The notes under the pieces are model-generated. The model saw nothing but the letters and a program-made list of their open reading frames with translations. It searched no databases and was not told the origin of the DNA. Of a DNA stretch of 64,000 nucleotides, positions 45,515 to 52,976 are shown piece after piece; position 1 is the stretch's first letter, and every line of letters begins with the position of its first letter. Source of the stretch: Pseudanabaena mucicola str. Chao 1806 (GTDB taxonomy: Bacteria; Cyanobacteriota; Cyanobacteriia; Pseudanabaenales; Pseudanabaenaceae); contig NZ_CP097329.1 in NCBI RefSeq assembly GCF_030323025.1, forward strand, positions 2,518,501 to 2,582,500. The letters run 5' to 3'. The translations under genes were made by a program, and so were the position numbers.

Positions 45515-45868
45515 GTTCGCTCACTCCAATTCTCCAATAAATATAGCAATCCTAAAGGGTTTGTGGAAGATTGCCCAATAGGGTGAACTTCCAAATAGAG
45601 AGTATTTTAGTTATCAGCTTTAGGAGAGGATTTGTATCGTAAATCCTCTCCTAAAGCCCATTTGCAAATATACCGAACTTACTTTTGTCCCATATCCATA
45701 AACAATACAAGTACACGTTGGTTTATGATGGTTAGGCTGTAATGTCTATATCACTTAAAATGCTTATGTCCTAAAATGATATAGCTGATGATAGATCTAT
45801 GGCACTTAAAAAAGGTTTGTAGACAAGGACTAGTAAACTGCTAGCCTAACCAGTAGTTTTGATGATTT
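45515..45868. repeat. Intergenic region with a family B half-element
   Basis: The gap between two divergent genes. From 45617 to 45680 lies the second-hairpin half of family B (GCTTTAGGAGAGGATTTGT pairing with its complement, then ending CCGAACTT). Near 45543 stands TATAGCAATCCTAAAGGGTT, a phrase also found near 21155. Promoters for the kinase (minus) and the following small gene (plus) should be here. Confidence 0.55.
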
Positions 45869-46213
45869 ATGGCTAGATACACTCAACATTTCTTAGTTGA
45901 AATTGCTCCCGAAAATTTGCTTTCAACGATTGTTCAAACATTGGAGTCCTGTGGCTTGGTAATTACCTACGAAACCGATGACTATGTAATTGCTCAAGAG
46001 ACAGAAACCACCGCTCACGCCAAAATCGTGACTGTAGAAGTATTGATCCATCGCTCAGAAATCGAAGGCAATCAAGTGAAATTGACTAGCGTTACCAAAA
46101 ACGCCGAATTACCACTGCGTATCAATAATCACTGTCAAGGTATCTCTGATCGCATCTCTAAGGCATTCATTGATAGTAGGGAATGGAAACTATTAGAAAC
46201 TTCGGGATATTAG
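45869..46213 (+). CDS. Small conserved-looking cyanobacterial protein upstream of smpB
   Basis: A 114-residue soluble protein with alternating strands and helices (HFLVEIAPENLLSTIVQTLE; LVITYETDDYVIAQE; AKIVTVEVLIHRSEIEGNQV; ISDRISKAFIDSREWKLLET). No named domain. Start ATG 45869. Its stop is only 20 bases before smpB on the same strand, so the two are probably co-transcribed. Confidence 0.75.
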   Translation: MARYTQHFLVEIAPENLLSTIVQTLESCGLVITYETDDYVIAQETETTAHAKIVTVEVLIHRSEIEGNQVKLTSVTKNAELPLRINNHCQGISDRISKAFIDSREWKLLETSGY

Positions 46214-46233
46214 ACAGTTTGTAATGGGAATAA

Positions 46234-46692
46234 ATGGCAAATTATTATCGTGTTCTCGCTGAAAATAGGCAAGCTAGATTTAATTACGAAATTCTCGAAA
46301 CCCACGAAGCGGGGATCGAGCTACTAGGTACTGAAGTTAAATCAATTAAAGCGGGCAAAGGAAACTTAAGGGATGCCTATGGCATTGTCCGCAATGGGCA
46401 GATTATGCTGCTGAATATGTACATTGCTCCACATCACACTACCAGCTTGTACTTTAATCATGAGCCAACCCGCACTCGTCGGCTATTAATGCATAAGGAT
46501 GAAATCCGTAAGTTGATCGTGGCGGTACAACAAAAGGGATTAACTCTCGTCCCCCTTAAGGTTTATCAAAAGGATGGCTGGATCAAGGTGGATTTAGCCC
46601 TAGTCAGACAGAAGAAACTCCATGATAAGCGCGAAGATATGAAAAAACGTGATGATAAACGCGATATCGAAAGAGTCATGAAAAATCGTTAA
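46234..46692 (+). CDS. smpB: SsrA-binding protein SmpB
   Basis: Binds tmRNA and brings it to stalled ribosomes in trans-translation. The 152 residues include NRQARFNYEILETHEAGIEL, GTEVKSIKAGKGNLRDAYG, LNMYIAPH, RTRRLLMHKDEIRKLI and the basic C-terminal tail (KKLHDKREDMKKRDDKRDIE) that enters the mRNA channel. Length is normal. The tmRNA gene itself was not recognised in the window. Confidence 0.96.
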   Translation: MANYYRVLAENRQARFNYEILETHEAGIELLGTEVKSIKAGKGNLRDAYGIVRNGQIMLLNMYIAPHHTTSLYFNHEPTRTRRLLMHKDEIRKLIVAVQQKGLTLVPLKVYQKDGWIKVDLALVRQKKLHDKREDMKKRDDKRDIERVMKNR

Positions 46693-46835
46693 AACTTAAA
46701 AAATATTCGTTTATTTACACTAATTTGTAAATTAGCAATTGTTCACAAAACTTGTGGTAGTTTAAAAAGTACACTGTAGGCATGTTGACAAAAATCGAGT
46801 TGATACATTGCAGCTCTAGAAATTAAAAAGTTATT

Positions 46836-47612
46836 ATGTCTGCGCCATCTCAATTTGCTATCAATTTTAGTGAAAAATTTCCAAGTCTAACGAACTCACC
46901 TATCTTAGAGGCCGTAATTCATTGGGATGCTCCTACCAGTAAGTCACTAGAACAAACATCATTAAAAGAAAAGTTAACCAATCGTTTACCTGATTACCCT
47001 ATTATCCAACCTCAGTATGGTGTTGAGGTTAAGATAGATACACCAAGTGATATGCCTCAATTCTTGCAAAAAACACAATGGAGTGGTTTTAGGCTTGAAA
47101 ACATCTCACAAAATTATGTAGCTCAATTTAACAATACGGGAATTGCTTTTAGTAGGATTAAATCTTATGAAGGGTGGGAAAACTTCAAGAACGAAGCATT
47201 ACGGATTTGGAATACTTTTGTAGAATTAGCAGAGCCAGAAACAACTCGCCGCTTAGGAGTACGATTCATTAACCGAATTCTTGTCAAACAAGATGAGTCA
47301 ATCTCAACCTATCTCAAAAGTGAGCCATATAGACTTTCTGGACTAGAAATTTCCCCAAAATCGTTTTTTTACCAAGATACTTACCAAGTTGCTGGTTATC
47401 CCTATCAAATTAACTTAGTTCGTACTATCCAACCCAATCAATCTGGAGCAGGAAGTGAGCAAGCCCTAATTGTAGATATTGATGTATTTACAAATGAGGT
47501 TTCTAGTATTCAAGAGGATTTAAACCAACAACTTGCTGAAATGCGTTGGCTTAAGAATAAAATATTTTTTAGCAATATAACTGATACCGCCTTAAATAAT
47601 TTTGGGAGTTAA
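46836..47612 (+). CDS. TIGR04255-family protein, first gene of a three-gene cassette
   Basis: A 258-residue protein matching the TIGR04255 family as I recognise it: the N-terminal NSPILEAVIHWD, WSGFRLENISQNYVAQFNNT, GIAFSRIKSYEGWENFKNEA, RRLGVRFINRI, VDIDVFTNEVS and the C-terminal MRWLKNKIFFSNIT. The family is sporadically distributed and has no proven function. The gene lies 3 bases before the next one, whose ribosome-binding site (GGGAG) is inside the end of this gene. Together with the two following genes it looks like a mobile or accessory cassette inserted between smpB and an ABC exporter. Confidence 0.85.
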   Translation: MSAPSQFAINFSEKFPSLTNSPILEAVIHWDAPTSKSLEQTSLKEKLTNRLPDYPIIQPQYGVEVKIDTPSDMPQFLQKTQWSGFRLENISQNYVAQFNNTGIAFSRIKSYEGWENFKNEALRIWNTFVELAEPETTRRLGVRFINRILVKQDESISTYLKSEPYRLSGLEISPKSFFYQDTYQVAGYPYQINLVRTIQPNQSGAGSEQALIVDIDVFTNEVSSIQEDLNQQLAEMRWLKNKIFFSNITDTALNNFGS

Positions 47613-47615
47613 GTC

Positions 47616-48074
47616 ATGATCACAGCTATACGGGGAAATACAGAAACTGCTGTTTATATTGACGCAACTACCCAAAAGCAAACAGAGTACTTTGATCAGT
47701 CTGTGACTTTGGGTAAGCGATCAGCGTATAACGAGCTAGTTGCTTTTTGGGAAGAGTGTAAATCTCCCAATTGGGATGGCTATAATGCTTTTGCTGTTCA
47801 AAAGGCAACTTTATATAAGGCTTATTTGTTCATTCATGCATTGCCTCTAGGTTACCCTTTGCCTTCAGTTGGGGCTGAGCCAGATGGTCATTTAACTCTG
47901 GAGTGGTACAGAAATCCGCGATGGATACTTTCAGTTAGCATTAGCCACGAAGGTATATTGTATTACGCAGCTCTTTTTGATGAAGAATCTGAGCAAGGAT
48001 CGGAGGATTTTTGGGGAGAAATACCCCAAGTTATCTTGGGATTGATCAATAAAGTTAAGGGAATAACGGTTTAA
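47616..48074 (+). CDS. Middle gene of the cassette (NWDGY-motif protein)
   Basis: A 152-residue protein of no named function. Recognisable pattern: FWEECKSPNWDGYNAFAVQK, then ATLYKAYLFIHALPLGYPLP, SVGAEPDGHLTLEWYRNPRW and ILSVSISHEGILYYAALFDE. I recall homologues with NWDGY-AEPDGxxxLEWY in unrelated bacteria next to TIGR04255 genes. No catalytic signature is obvious. Start ATG 47616, 3 bases after the upstream stop; 5 bases before the next gene. Confidence 0.8.
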   Translation: MITAIRGNTETAVYIDATTQKQTEYFDQSVTLGKRSAYNELVAFWEECKSPNWDGYNAFAVQKATLYKAYLFIHALPLGYPLPSVGAEPDGHLTLEWYRNPRWILSVSISHEGILYYAALFDEESEQGSEDFWGEIPQVILGLINKVKGITV

Positions 48075-48079
48075 AGAGC

Positions 48080-48481
48080 ATGATCGATGCTAATCATGTC
48101 CCTGATGTTAATGATGACGAAATCTTAGCCCGATATGCAATGCAAAGTAGCCAATTTCGCTCTAGTGATCAAACTGCTAAGCCTGAACTGTTTATGCCAC
48201 ATCCATATCAGGAATTATCTTTAACCAGATACCTTGATGCGACTATTGAAGAGGTTGTATCGTTAGGTGAGAAAACGGCTAAAAAACTAAGTAAAACTCT
48301 TTATGGTAGAGCTGACATTGAGACAATTAAATGTAAAGTTGGCTCTTTGAAAGTAGTTGCAGACCCCACACCAGACAACCCCAATCACGTCAATATTAAA
48401 GGATTTCCTCTTGAGAAGCCAGAACAGAAGGTAATTGCACTAAAATTAGCTGCTGCTGCTAAATTTTATCCAATACAATAA
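48080..48481 (+). CDS. Third gene of the cassette (DEILARY-motif protein)
   Basis: A 133-residue protein. VNDDEILARYAMQSSQFRSS and ELFMPHPYQELSLTRYLDAT are followed by IEEVVSLGEKTAKKLSKTLY, GRADIETI, VADPTPDNPNHVNIKGFPLE and KPEQKVIALKLAAAAKF. Short, soluble and likely partner of the two genes before it (5-base gap). No known domain name; as I recall it co-occurs with the NWDGY protein. The convergent ABC exporter gene ends 8 bases beyond, without a clear terminator. Confidence 0.8.
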   Translation: MIDANHVPDVNDDEILARYAMQSSQFRSSDQTAKPELFMPHPYQELSLTRYLDATIEEVVSLGEKTAKKLSKTLYGRADIETIKCKVGSLKVVADPTPDNPNHVNIKGFPLEKPEQKVIALKLAAAAKFYPIQ

Positions 48482-48489
48482 TCTGTTTT

Positions 48490-50283
48490 TTAATGGGTTG
48501 CCATCATTTCTAGTTGATACAAGCTTGCATACAAACCTTGTTGATTAATTAACTGCTCATGATTGCCTGATTCGATAACTTCGCCTTGCTTAAGTACAAG
48601 AATGCGATCCACATTGCGGATTGTCGATAAGCGGTGGGCGATGATGATCGTAGTGCGATCGCGCAATAAACGATCTAACGCCTGTTGAATCAAAAATTCG
48701 GTACTGACATCAAGACTAGCGGTTGCCTCATCAAGAATTAAAATGCGGGGATCGCGGATTGCGGCTCTGGCAAAGGCGAGTAATTGCTTTTGCCCACCAG
48801 AGAGATTTGTGCCACGTGCTCGTACTTGGGTTGCATAGGCTTCGGGTAAATCTTTGATAAAGCGATCGACATTCATTAATTCAGCAGATTCAATCACTTG
48901 TTCGATCGCATAGTCTTCACCGAGCGTAATATTTTCCTTAATATCCCCAGAGAATAAAAAAGCATCCTGTAAGATCACACCAATATATCGACGTAGCTCA
49001 GCTTGACTGATCTCACGAATATCAATGCCATCGATTAAAATTCGACCCTTAGTTGGCTCATATAGTCGCGATATTAAACGAATAATTGAACTTTTACCTG
49101 CCCCAGTTGGACCGACGAGCGCAATTTTTTCTCCAGCCTTCAGCGTAAAGTTAAGATCCTTAAGCACATATTCATCGGGCTTATAACCAAACCATACATG
49201 GTCAAAACAAATTTCTCCCGTGCCATCAAGGGGTAAAACTTTAGGATGTTCAGGATCACGAATTTCAATGGGTTCTTGGAGAATTGCATTGATTCGCTCA
49301 ACTGCTGTAAATCCTGACTGAATCGTAGTAAATTTCTCAGCTAGCTGACGGATTGGGTCAAAGAGACGCTGCGAAAATAGAATAAATGCTGAAAGCTCGC
49401 CAAAAGTGAGATTATTCTGCACAATTTGCCCACCACCGAGCCAGAGTACACCTGCGATCGCCACTAGGGCGATCCATTCTAGTGTTGCGGATACTGCCGA
49501 ATCATGGAAGACCGTGCGATTTACCTCATCAACATACTGCTGGTTAACTTTAAGATGTTGATCCGAGTTAAATTTTTCACGACGAAATAGCTGAACGATA
49601 TTTACGCCAATAATGTTTTCTTGGAGAATCGAGTTAAGTTCCGATAGGCGATCACGAGCTTTAAAATTTGCCTTGCGATATTCGTACTGAAAATAGACGA
49701 TCAGAGCAGTGACGGGTAAGACCATCATCACCAACAGTAGAGCTAAGTCCCACCGCAGCAAAAACATAAATACGGCAATGGTAGCGATCGCGGCCAGATC
49801 ACTAAGCACCCCGACAGCCCCTGTTGCAAACACATCACCTAACGCCTCAACATCACTAGTTAAGCGTGTAATCAGTTTACCGACAGGAGTCCGATCAAAG
49901 AAATTGGTCGAGAGCGAGGTCACATGCTGAAATAAATCTCGGCGGATATCTGCTGTGATTTTTTGTCCAACTTCTTGCACCAAGTAGCCCTGCCATGCCT
50001 GAAACATGAGTCGCACTGCAATTGTGAGCAAAATAATCACACAAATCCAGCGTAAACCAAACAAATTGCCACTTTTAATTGGACCGTCGATCGCCTGCTG
50101 CACAAGAATCGGCTGCACCGCACTAGCGATCGACAAAGGTACAAGTAAAAATAGCGATATGATTAGCTTCTGAGAATTTTGTTTTGCATAAGGCCATAGA
50201 CTCAACAGCAATCGCCAATCATTAATGTTAGAACGATTTACATATTGAGCCTGAGCAGAGCTAGCTTTGGAAGTGTTTATCAC
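48490..50283 (-). CDS. ABC exporter (fused permease and ATPase, MsbA/MdlB-like)
   Basis: A 597-residue half-transporter: six membrane helices in the first 330 residues, then an ATPase domain with Walker A LVGPTGAGKSSIIRLI, Q-loop GVILQDAFLFSGDI, signature NLSGGQKQLLAFARA, Walker B ILILDEATASLD and the switch IIAHRLSTI. It probably works as a homodimer exporting lipid or drug; substrate unknown. The start codon is GTG at 50283, only 2 bases after the psbI stop, which suggests a shared transcript. Confidence 0.92.
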   Translation of the reverse strand: MINTSKASSAQAQYVNRSNINDWRLLLSLWPYAKQNSQKLIISLFLLVPLSIASAVQPILVQQAIDGPIKSGNLFGLRWICVIILLTIAVRLMFQAWQGYLVQEVGQKITADIRRDLFQHVTSLSTNFFDRTPVGKLITRLTSDVEALGDVFATGAVGVLSDLAAIATIAVFMFLLRWDLALLLVMMVLPVTALIVYFQYEYRKANFKARDRLSELNSILQENIIGVNIVQLFRREKFNSDQHLKVNQQYVDEVNRTVFHDSAVSATLEWIALVAIAGVLWLGGGQIVQNNLTFGELSAFILFSQRLFDPIRQLAEKFTTIQSGFTAVERINAILQEPIEIRDPEHPKVLPLDGTGEICFDHVWFGYKPDEYVLKDLNFTLKAGEKIALVGPTGAGKSSIIRLISRLYEPTKGRILIDGIDIREISQAELRRYIGVILQDAFLFSGDIKENITLGEDYAIEQVIESAELMNVDRFIKDLPEAYATQVRARGTNLSGGQKQLLAFARAAIRDPRILILDEATASLDVSTEFLIQQALDRLLRDRTTIIIAHRLSTIRNVDRILVLKQGEVIESGNHEQLINQQGLYASLYQLEMMATH

Positions 50284-50285
50284 TA

Positions 50286-50402
50286 TTATTCGAGGTCTCT
50301 GTTACCAGGATTACGAGAAGGATCACTGTTAAGGAAACCAAACACAAACAAACTGATGAAGAATATGACGGTGATGTAGACCACTATTTTTAAAGTGAGC
50401 AT
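50286..50402 (-). CDS. psbI: Photosystem II reaction centre protein PsbI
   Basis: A 38-residue single-span thylakoid protein: [20 protein letters not shown] then [18 protein letters not shown], a near-exact match to PsbI (MLTLKI...FGFLSSDPTRNPGRKD). It binds next to D1 and stabilises PSII early in assembly. ATG 50402 to TAA 50286. The ABC exporter begins 2 bases downstream on the same strand. It is too short for most ORF searches, hence easy to miss. Confidence 0.95.
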   Translation of the reverse strand: MLTLKIVVYITVIFFISLFVFGFLNSDPSRNPGNRDLE

Positions 50403-50529
50403 AAATAAAATAACTCCGTATAAATATCTAATAATTTATCCTATGTTCAATCTTATAGGAAAAGATGGGAATTCCTTATACTTAGTTCAGAACAGCCATC
50501 TACATCTAAGTATAAATACTTAGATGCGA

Positions 50530-51204
50530 TTAAGCCTTAAAGCCCTGTCCAAGAAGTAGGGATCGTTCGATATATAGAGACACCTGACTAGTGATCGCTA
50601 GCAACAATTTTTCATCGAATGCTGAATAGGCAAGCGTGACCTCATGTGCATTTTCTTTTGTAATTGAAATATCTTGAACTTTACGATTTATTAGCTGAAA
50701 CACACCAATTGTTCTTTTTTGTGAATCAAACATCGGTACTGCCAAAACTGAGCGAGTGTGATATTCAATGTCGTAATCAAAGGTTTTATGATGGCGATAG
50801 CTAGCATTCTCTGGTAAGTCATGAACATCCGACAGATTCAGAGTTTCTCCGGTTAGCGCCACATAGCCAACAATGCTGTCTTGATTTAGTGGCACAGCAA
50901 AGTTAACTAGTGAGCGATCGGGCTGGGAAGAATTTTGAGAAACTTCAAAACAGACCGTATGCACGGGAGCAGAGCGATCAATCAGATAAATGCTACCTGC
51001 ATCACTCATAGTCATTTTCCGCGTAGCCTCTAAGGATAACGTCAAAAAATTCCTTAAGTCGTCAGTACTCGACAAAGCCCTAGATAAAGCAAGCAAATCA
51101 CTAAGCAAACATTTGTAATAATGCAGTTGCTCTTTTAGTACCTGAGAATCAAAGAGAGATATATCTTCAGATGTTTCTTTTTGCCCACCTAAATTAGGAG
51201 TCAT
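50530..51204 (-). CDS. GAF-domain sensor protein
   Basis: A 224-residue protein from ATG 51204 (a TTG at 51216 is upstream). It has a short helical N-terminus (LKEQLHYYKCLLSDLLALSR) and a single GAF domain (LSLEATRKMTMSDAGSIYLI; VGYVALTGETLNLSDVHDLP; RSVLAVPMFDSQKRTIGVFQ; LINRK). It lacks a kinase, cyclase or other output, so it must signal through a partner, or serve as a ligand-binding subunit. No bilin-binding Cys position is evident. Neighbours are unrelated. Confidence 0.88.
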   Translation of the reverse strand: MTPNLGGQKETSEDISLFDSQVLKEQLHYYKCLLSDLLALSRALSSTDDLRNFLTLSLEATRKMTMSDAGSIYLIDRSAPVHTVCFEVSQNSSQPDRSLVNFAVPLNQDSIVGYVALTGETLNLSDVHDLPENASYRHHKTFDYDIEYHTRSVLAVPMFDSQKRTIGVFQLINRKVQDISITKENAHEVTLAYSAFDEKLLLAITSQVSLYIERSLLLGQGFKA

Positions 51205-51734
51205 GGTTGTTGCCAATATCTGTAGGAATGCTCTGCAAGTCTAAATAAAACCTAAATGAATTAAATTGTTAGGTTTTAGTGCCCGCACTACAATTTATGC
51301 GAACAATACTAGCAAAATCACCTTAGAAAAACACTAAAAACAAAACTTAAAGAGTAGAGCTAAATATGAACATTTAAGTTTTATTTTTAATATTCTTCAC
51401 CTTCACCAAATTGAAGATCTTCAATTGTATAGACATTTTCTGACCAAGGTAGATGTGTCATTCATATAAACATCTATGCCAATCTGATCTGCTTCGAGAT
51501 CAACTCCAGAGTATTTCTAGAGGCTTTGAGAGAACCAAACATCAAAAAAGAAAGACCACGAAAAAATTAGTGCTTGGTTGTTTAATTTCCTGCAAAAGAC
51601 GGGGAATCAAACCTGTACTTCACCAGACTGGTAAACGCTATAGTCAATATAAAGCCGTCATAGAAGGACGGGGGCTACCCAAATTTTTCGATAAATATTT
51701 AAAGGTAATGTTTTGCAACACTTTCAAATATTTA
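51205..51734. other. Intergenic region with small ORF debris
   Basis: About 530 bases. A 24-codon minus-strand frame at 51387-51461 (MTHLPWSENVYTIEDLQFGE plus GEEY) looks like the tail of a lost gene. From 51697 to 51735 lies a hairpin of the TTTTGCAACACTTTCAAATA type, running into family A copy 5. No confident gene. Confidence 0.45.
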
Positions 51735-51816
51735 TGATAGTCATGAAATGTAATTGTGTTGAGTGTGCGAAGCGCCCGCAACACAATTACTTAAAAAATT
51801 ACTTTGCAGCACTACC
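51735..51816. repeat. Family A palindromic mini-element, copy 5
   Basis: ATAGTCATGAAATGTAATTG on the left, a hairpin with several changes (TGTTGAGTGTGCGAAGCGCCCGCAACA) and the right end AATTACTTTGCAGCACTACC. The 5' arm of the hairpin has lost complementarity (GAGTGTGC against GCGCCCGC). Confidence 0.75.
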
Positions 51817-51829
51817 AAATTTATGTCGT

Positions 51830-52008
51830 TGTTAATTCATCGCAATGCACTGTAGCGATTGTGATCGCAGTCACAGAAATAGTGATTTAAGATCGCGAGC
51901 TAGATGTGAGGACTATCACTGCGAACAGTTGAAGAAAAAACGATACTACAACTACTAGCGACGTATCTACATAATTTCTCCCGCAAGAATTCTTCCTGCG
52001 GGTTTTTT
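51830..52008 (+). ncRNA. Candidate small RNA ending in a strong terminator
   Basis: A classical terminator lies at 51980-52008 (CCCGCA-11 bases-TGCGGG followed by TTTTTT). No plus-strand ORF ends upstream of it; the preceding 150 bases have no coding frame. A short RNA could start near 51870-51900. There is no recognisable family (no obvious Yfr1 motif or 6S shape). Confidence 0.35.
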
Positions 52009-52083
52009 GTAGCAGTCTTTGTGAACAATTCGTTACAATATTGTTAGCACAGTTACCAACGCAAAGAATAACGTAGGCAATTT

Positions 52084-52857
52084 ATGTATTTAACATGGCT
52101 AGACAGTAATTCATGGCTCATCGAAATTGCAGATAAACGCATTTTGCTCGATCCTTGGCTAGTTGGTTCACTGATGTTTGGGAATGCCGCATGGTTCTTT
52201 AAATCTGATCGTCTCACACCTAGAGAAATCCCCAAAAATATTGATTTGATTCTGCTATCTCAAGGATTAGAAGATCACGCACATCCCGCGACATTGCAGC
52301 AACTTGATCGCCAAATTCCTGTCATTGGTTCACCTAGTGCTGCAAAAGTGGTCAAGAATCTAGGCTATACAAAAGTTACAGCCCTTAATCATGATGAAGT
52401 ATTTAGTATCCCTCATCTCTTGGAAATCAGAGCTGTAATTGGTTCTCCGACTGGCCCTACAACCATGGAGAATGGCTATATTTTACGAGACTTATTAGCA
52501 GGAACTGCTATTTATTACGAACCTCATGGATATCATACGAAATCGATCCAAGAATTCTCGCCTGTTGATGTAGTAATTACACCAACTATTGATTTAAAAC
52601 TGCCGCTGATCGGTACAGTCATTAAAGGTCAACAGAGTGCCCTAAAAGTAGCTCAGTGGCTGAAGCCTCAGTTCATCTTACCCACTGCCGCAGGTGGTGA
52701 TTTGAGGTTCAGTGGCTTTTTGCTCAAGTTTTTGAAAGCAGAAGGCACTGTTGAATCCTTACGAGCGCTCTTGGCGGCGAATAACCTTGCTACCCAAATT
52801 ATCGAACCCAAGCCTTGGGAACGATTTGAAGTCAAGCTCGAAACAATAGCGGCGTAA
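52084..52857 (+). CDS. Metallo-beta-lactamase-fold hydrolase-like protein
   Basis: A 257-residue protein of the UlaG/YcfU-like metallo-beta-lactamase group: LTWLDSNSWLIEIADKRILL, DPWLVGS, then SQGLEDHAHPATLQQLDRQI, where the usual THxHxDH becomes SQGLEDHAH and the first two metal His are lost, keeping D-H. VIGSPSAAKVVKNLGYTKVT and YYEPHGYH follow, with VVITPTIDLKLPLIGTVIKG and ILPTAAGGDL near the end. The fold seems intact but the metal site is only partly kept. It stands alone after the candidate RNA terminator. Confidence 0.8.
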   Translation: MYLTWLDSNSWLIEIADKRILLDPWLVGSLMFGNAAWFFKSDRLTPREIPKNIDLILLSQGLEDHAHPATLQQLDRQIPVIGSPSAAKVVKNLGYTKVTALNHDEVFSIPHLLEIRAVIGSPTGPTTMENGYILRDLLAGTAIYYEPHGYHTKSIQEFSPVDVVITPTIDLKLPLIGTVIKGQQSALKVAQWLKPQFILPTAAGGDLRFSGFLLKFLKAEGTVESLRALLAANNLATQIIEPKPWERFEVKLETIAA

Positions 52858-52868
52858 GAATTGAATTA

Positions 52869-52976
52869 TTTTTTAAAGCGCGGATTCTCAGCGCTTTAAA
52901 AAACTTCTCTGTTTTTTAAAGCGCTACGAGCTGTAAGTCATAAAAGAATAGAGTCAATAGTACCCATTCTTTTATG
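52869..52976. terminator. Pair of stem-loops between convergent genes
   Basis: TTTTTTAAAGCGC with GCGCTTTAAAAAA at 52869-52903 forms the first hairpin; CATAAAAGAAT with ATTCTTTTATG at 52939-52976 forms the second, close to the cyclase stop. TTTTTTAAAGCGCT recurs at 52912. Confidence 0.7.

Noticed and set aside
51590..51660. tRNA gene (GGAATCAAACC-like phrase)
   Set aside because: No acceptor or anticodon stems can be formed around it.
51453..51737. Plus-strand ORF of 94 codons in the gap before the MBL gene
   Set aside because: It runs into a hairpin repeat, has an irregular Lys/Arg/Cys-rich composition and no ribosome-binding site, so I treat it as chance.
3014..51816. CRISPR array
   Set aside because: The dispersed repeats are kilobases apart and palindromic with inverted ends; there is no regular repeat-spacer series anywhere in the window.
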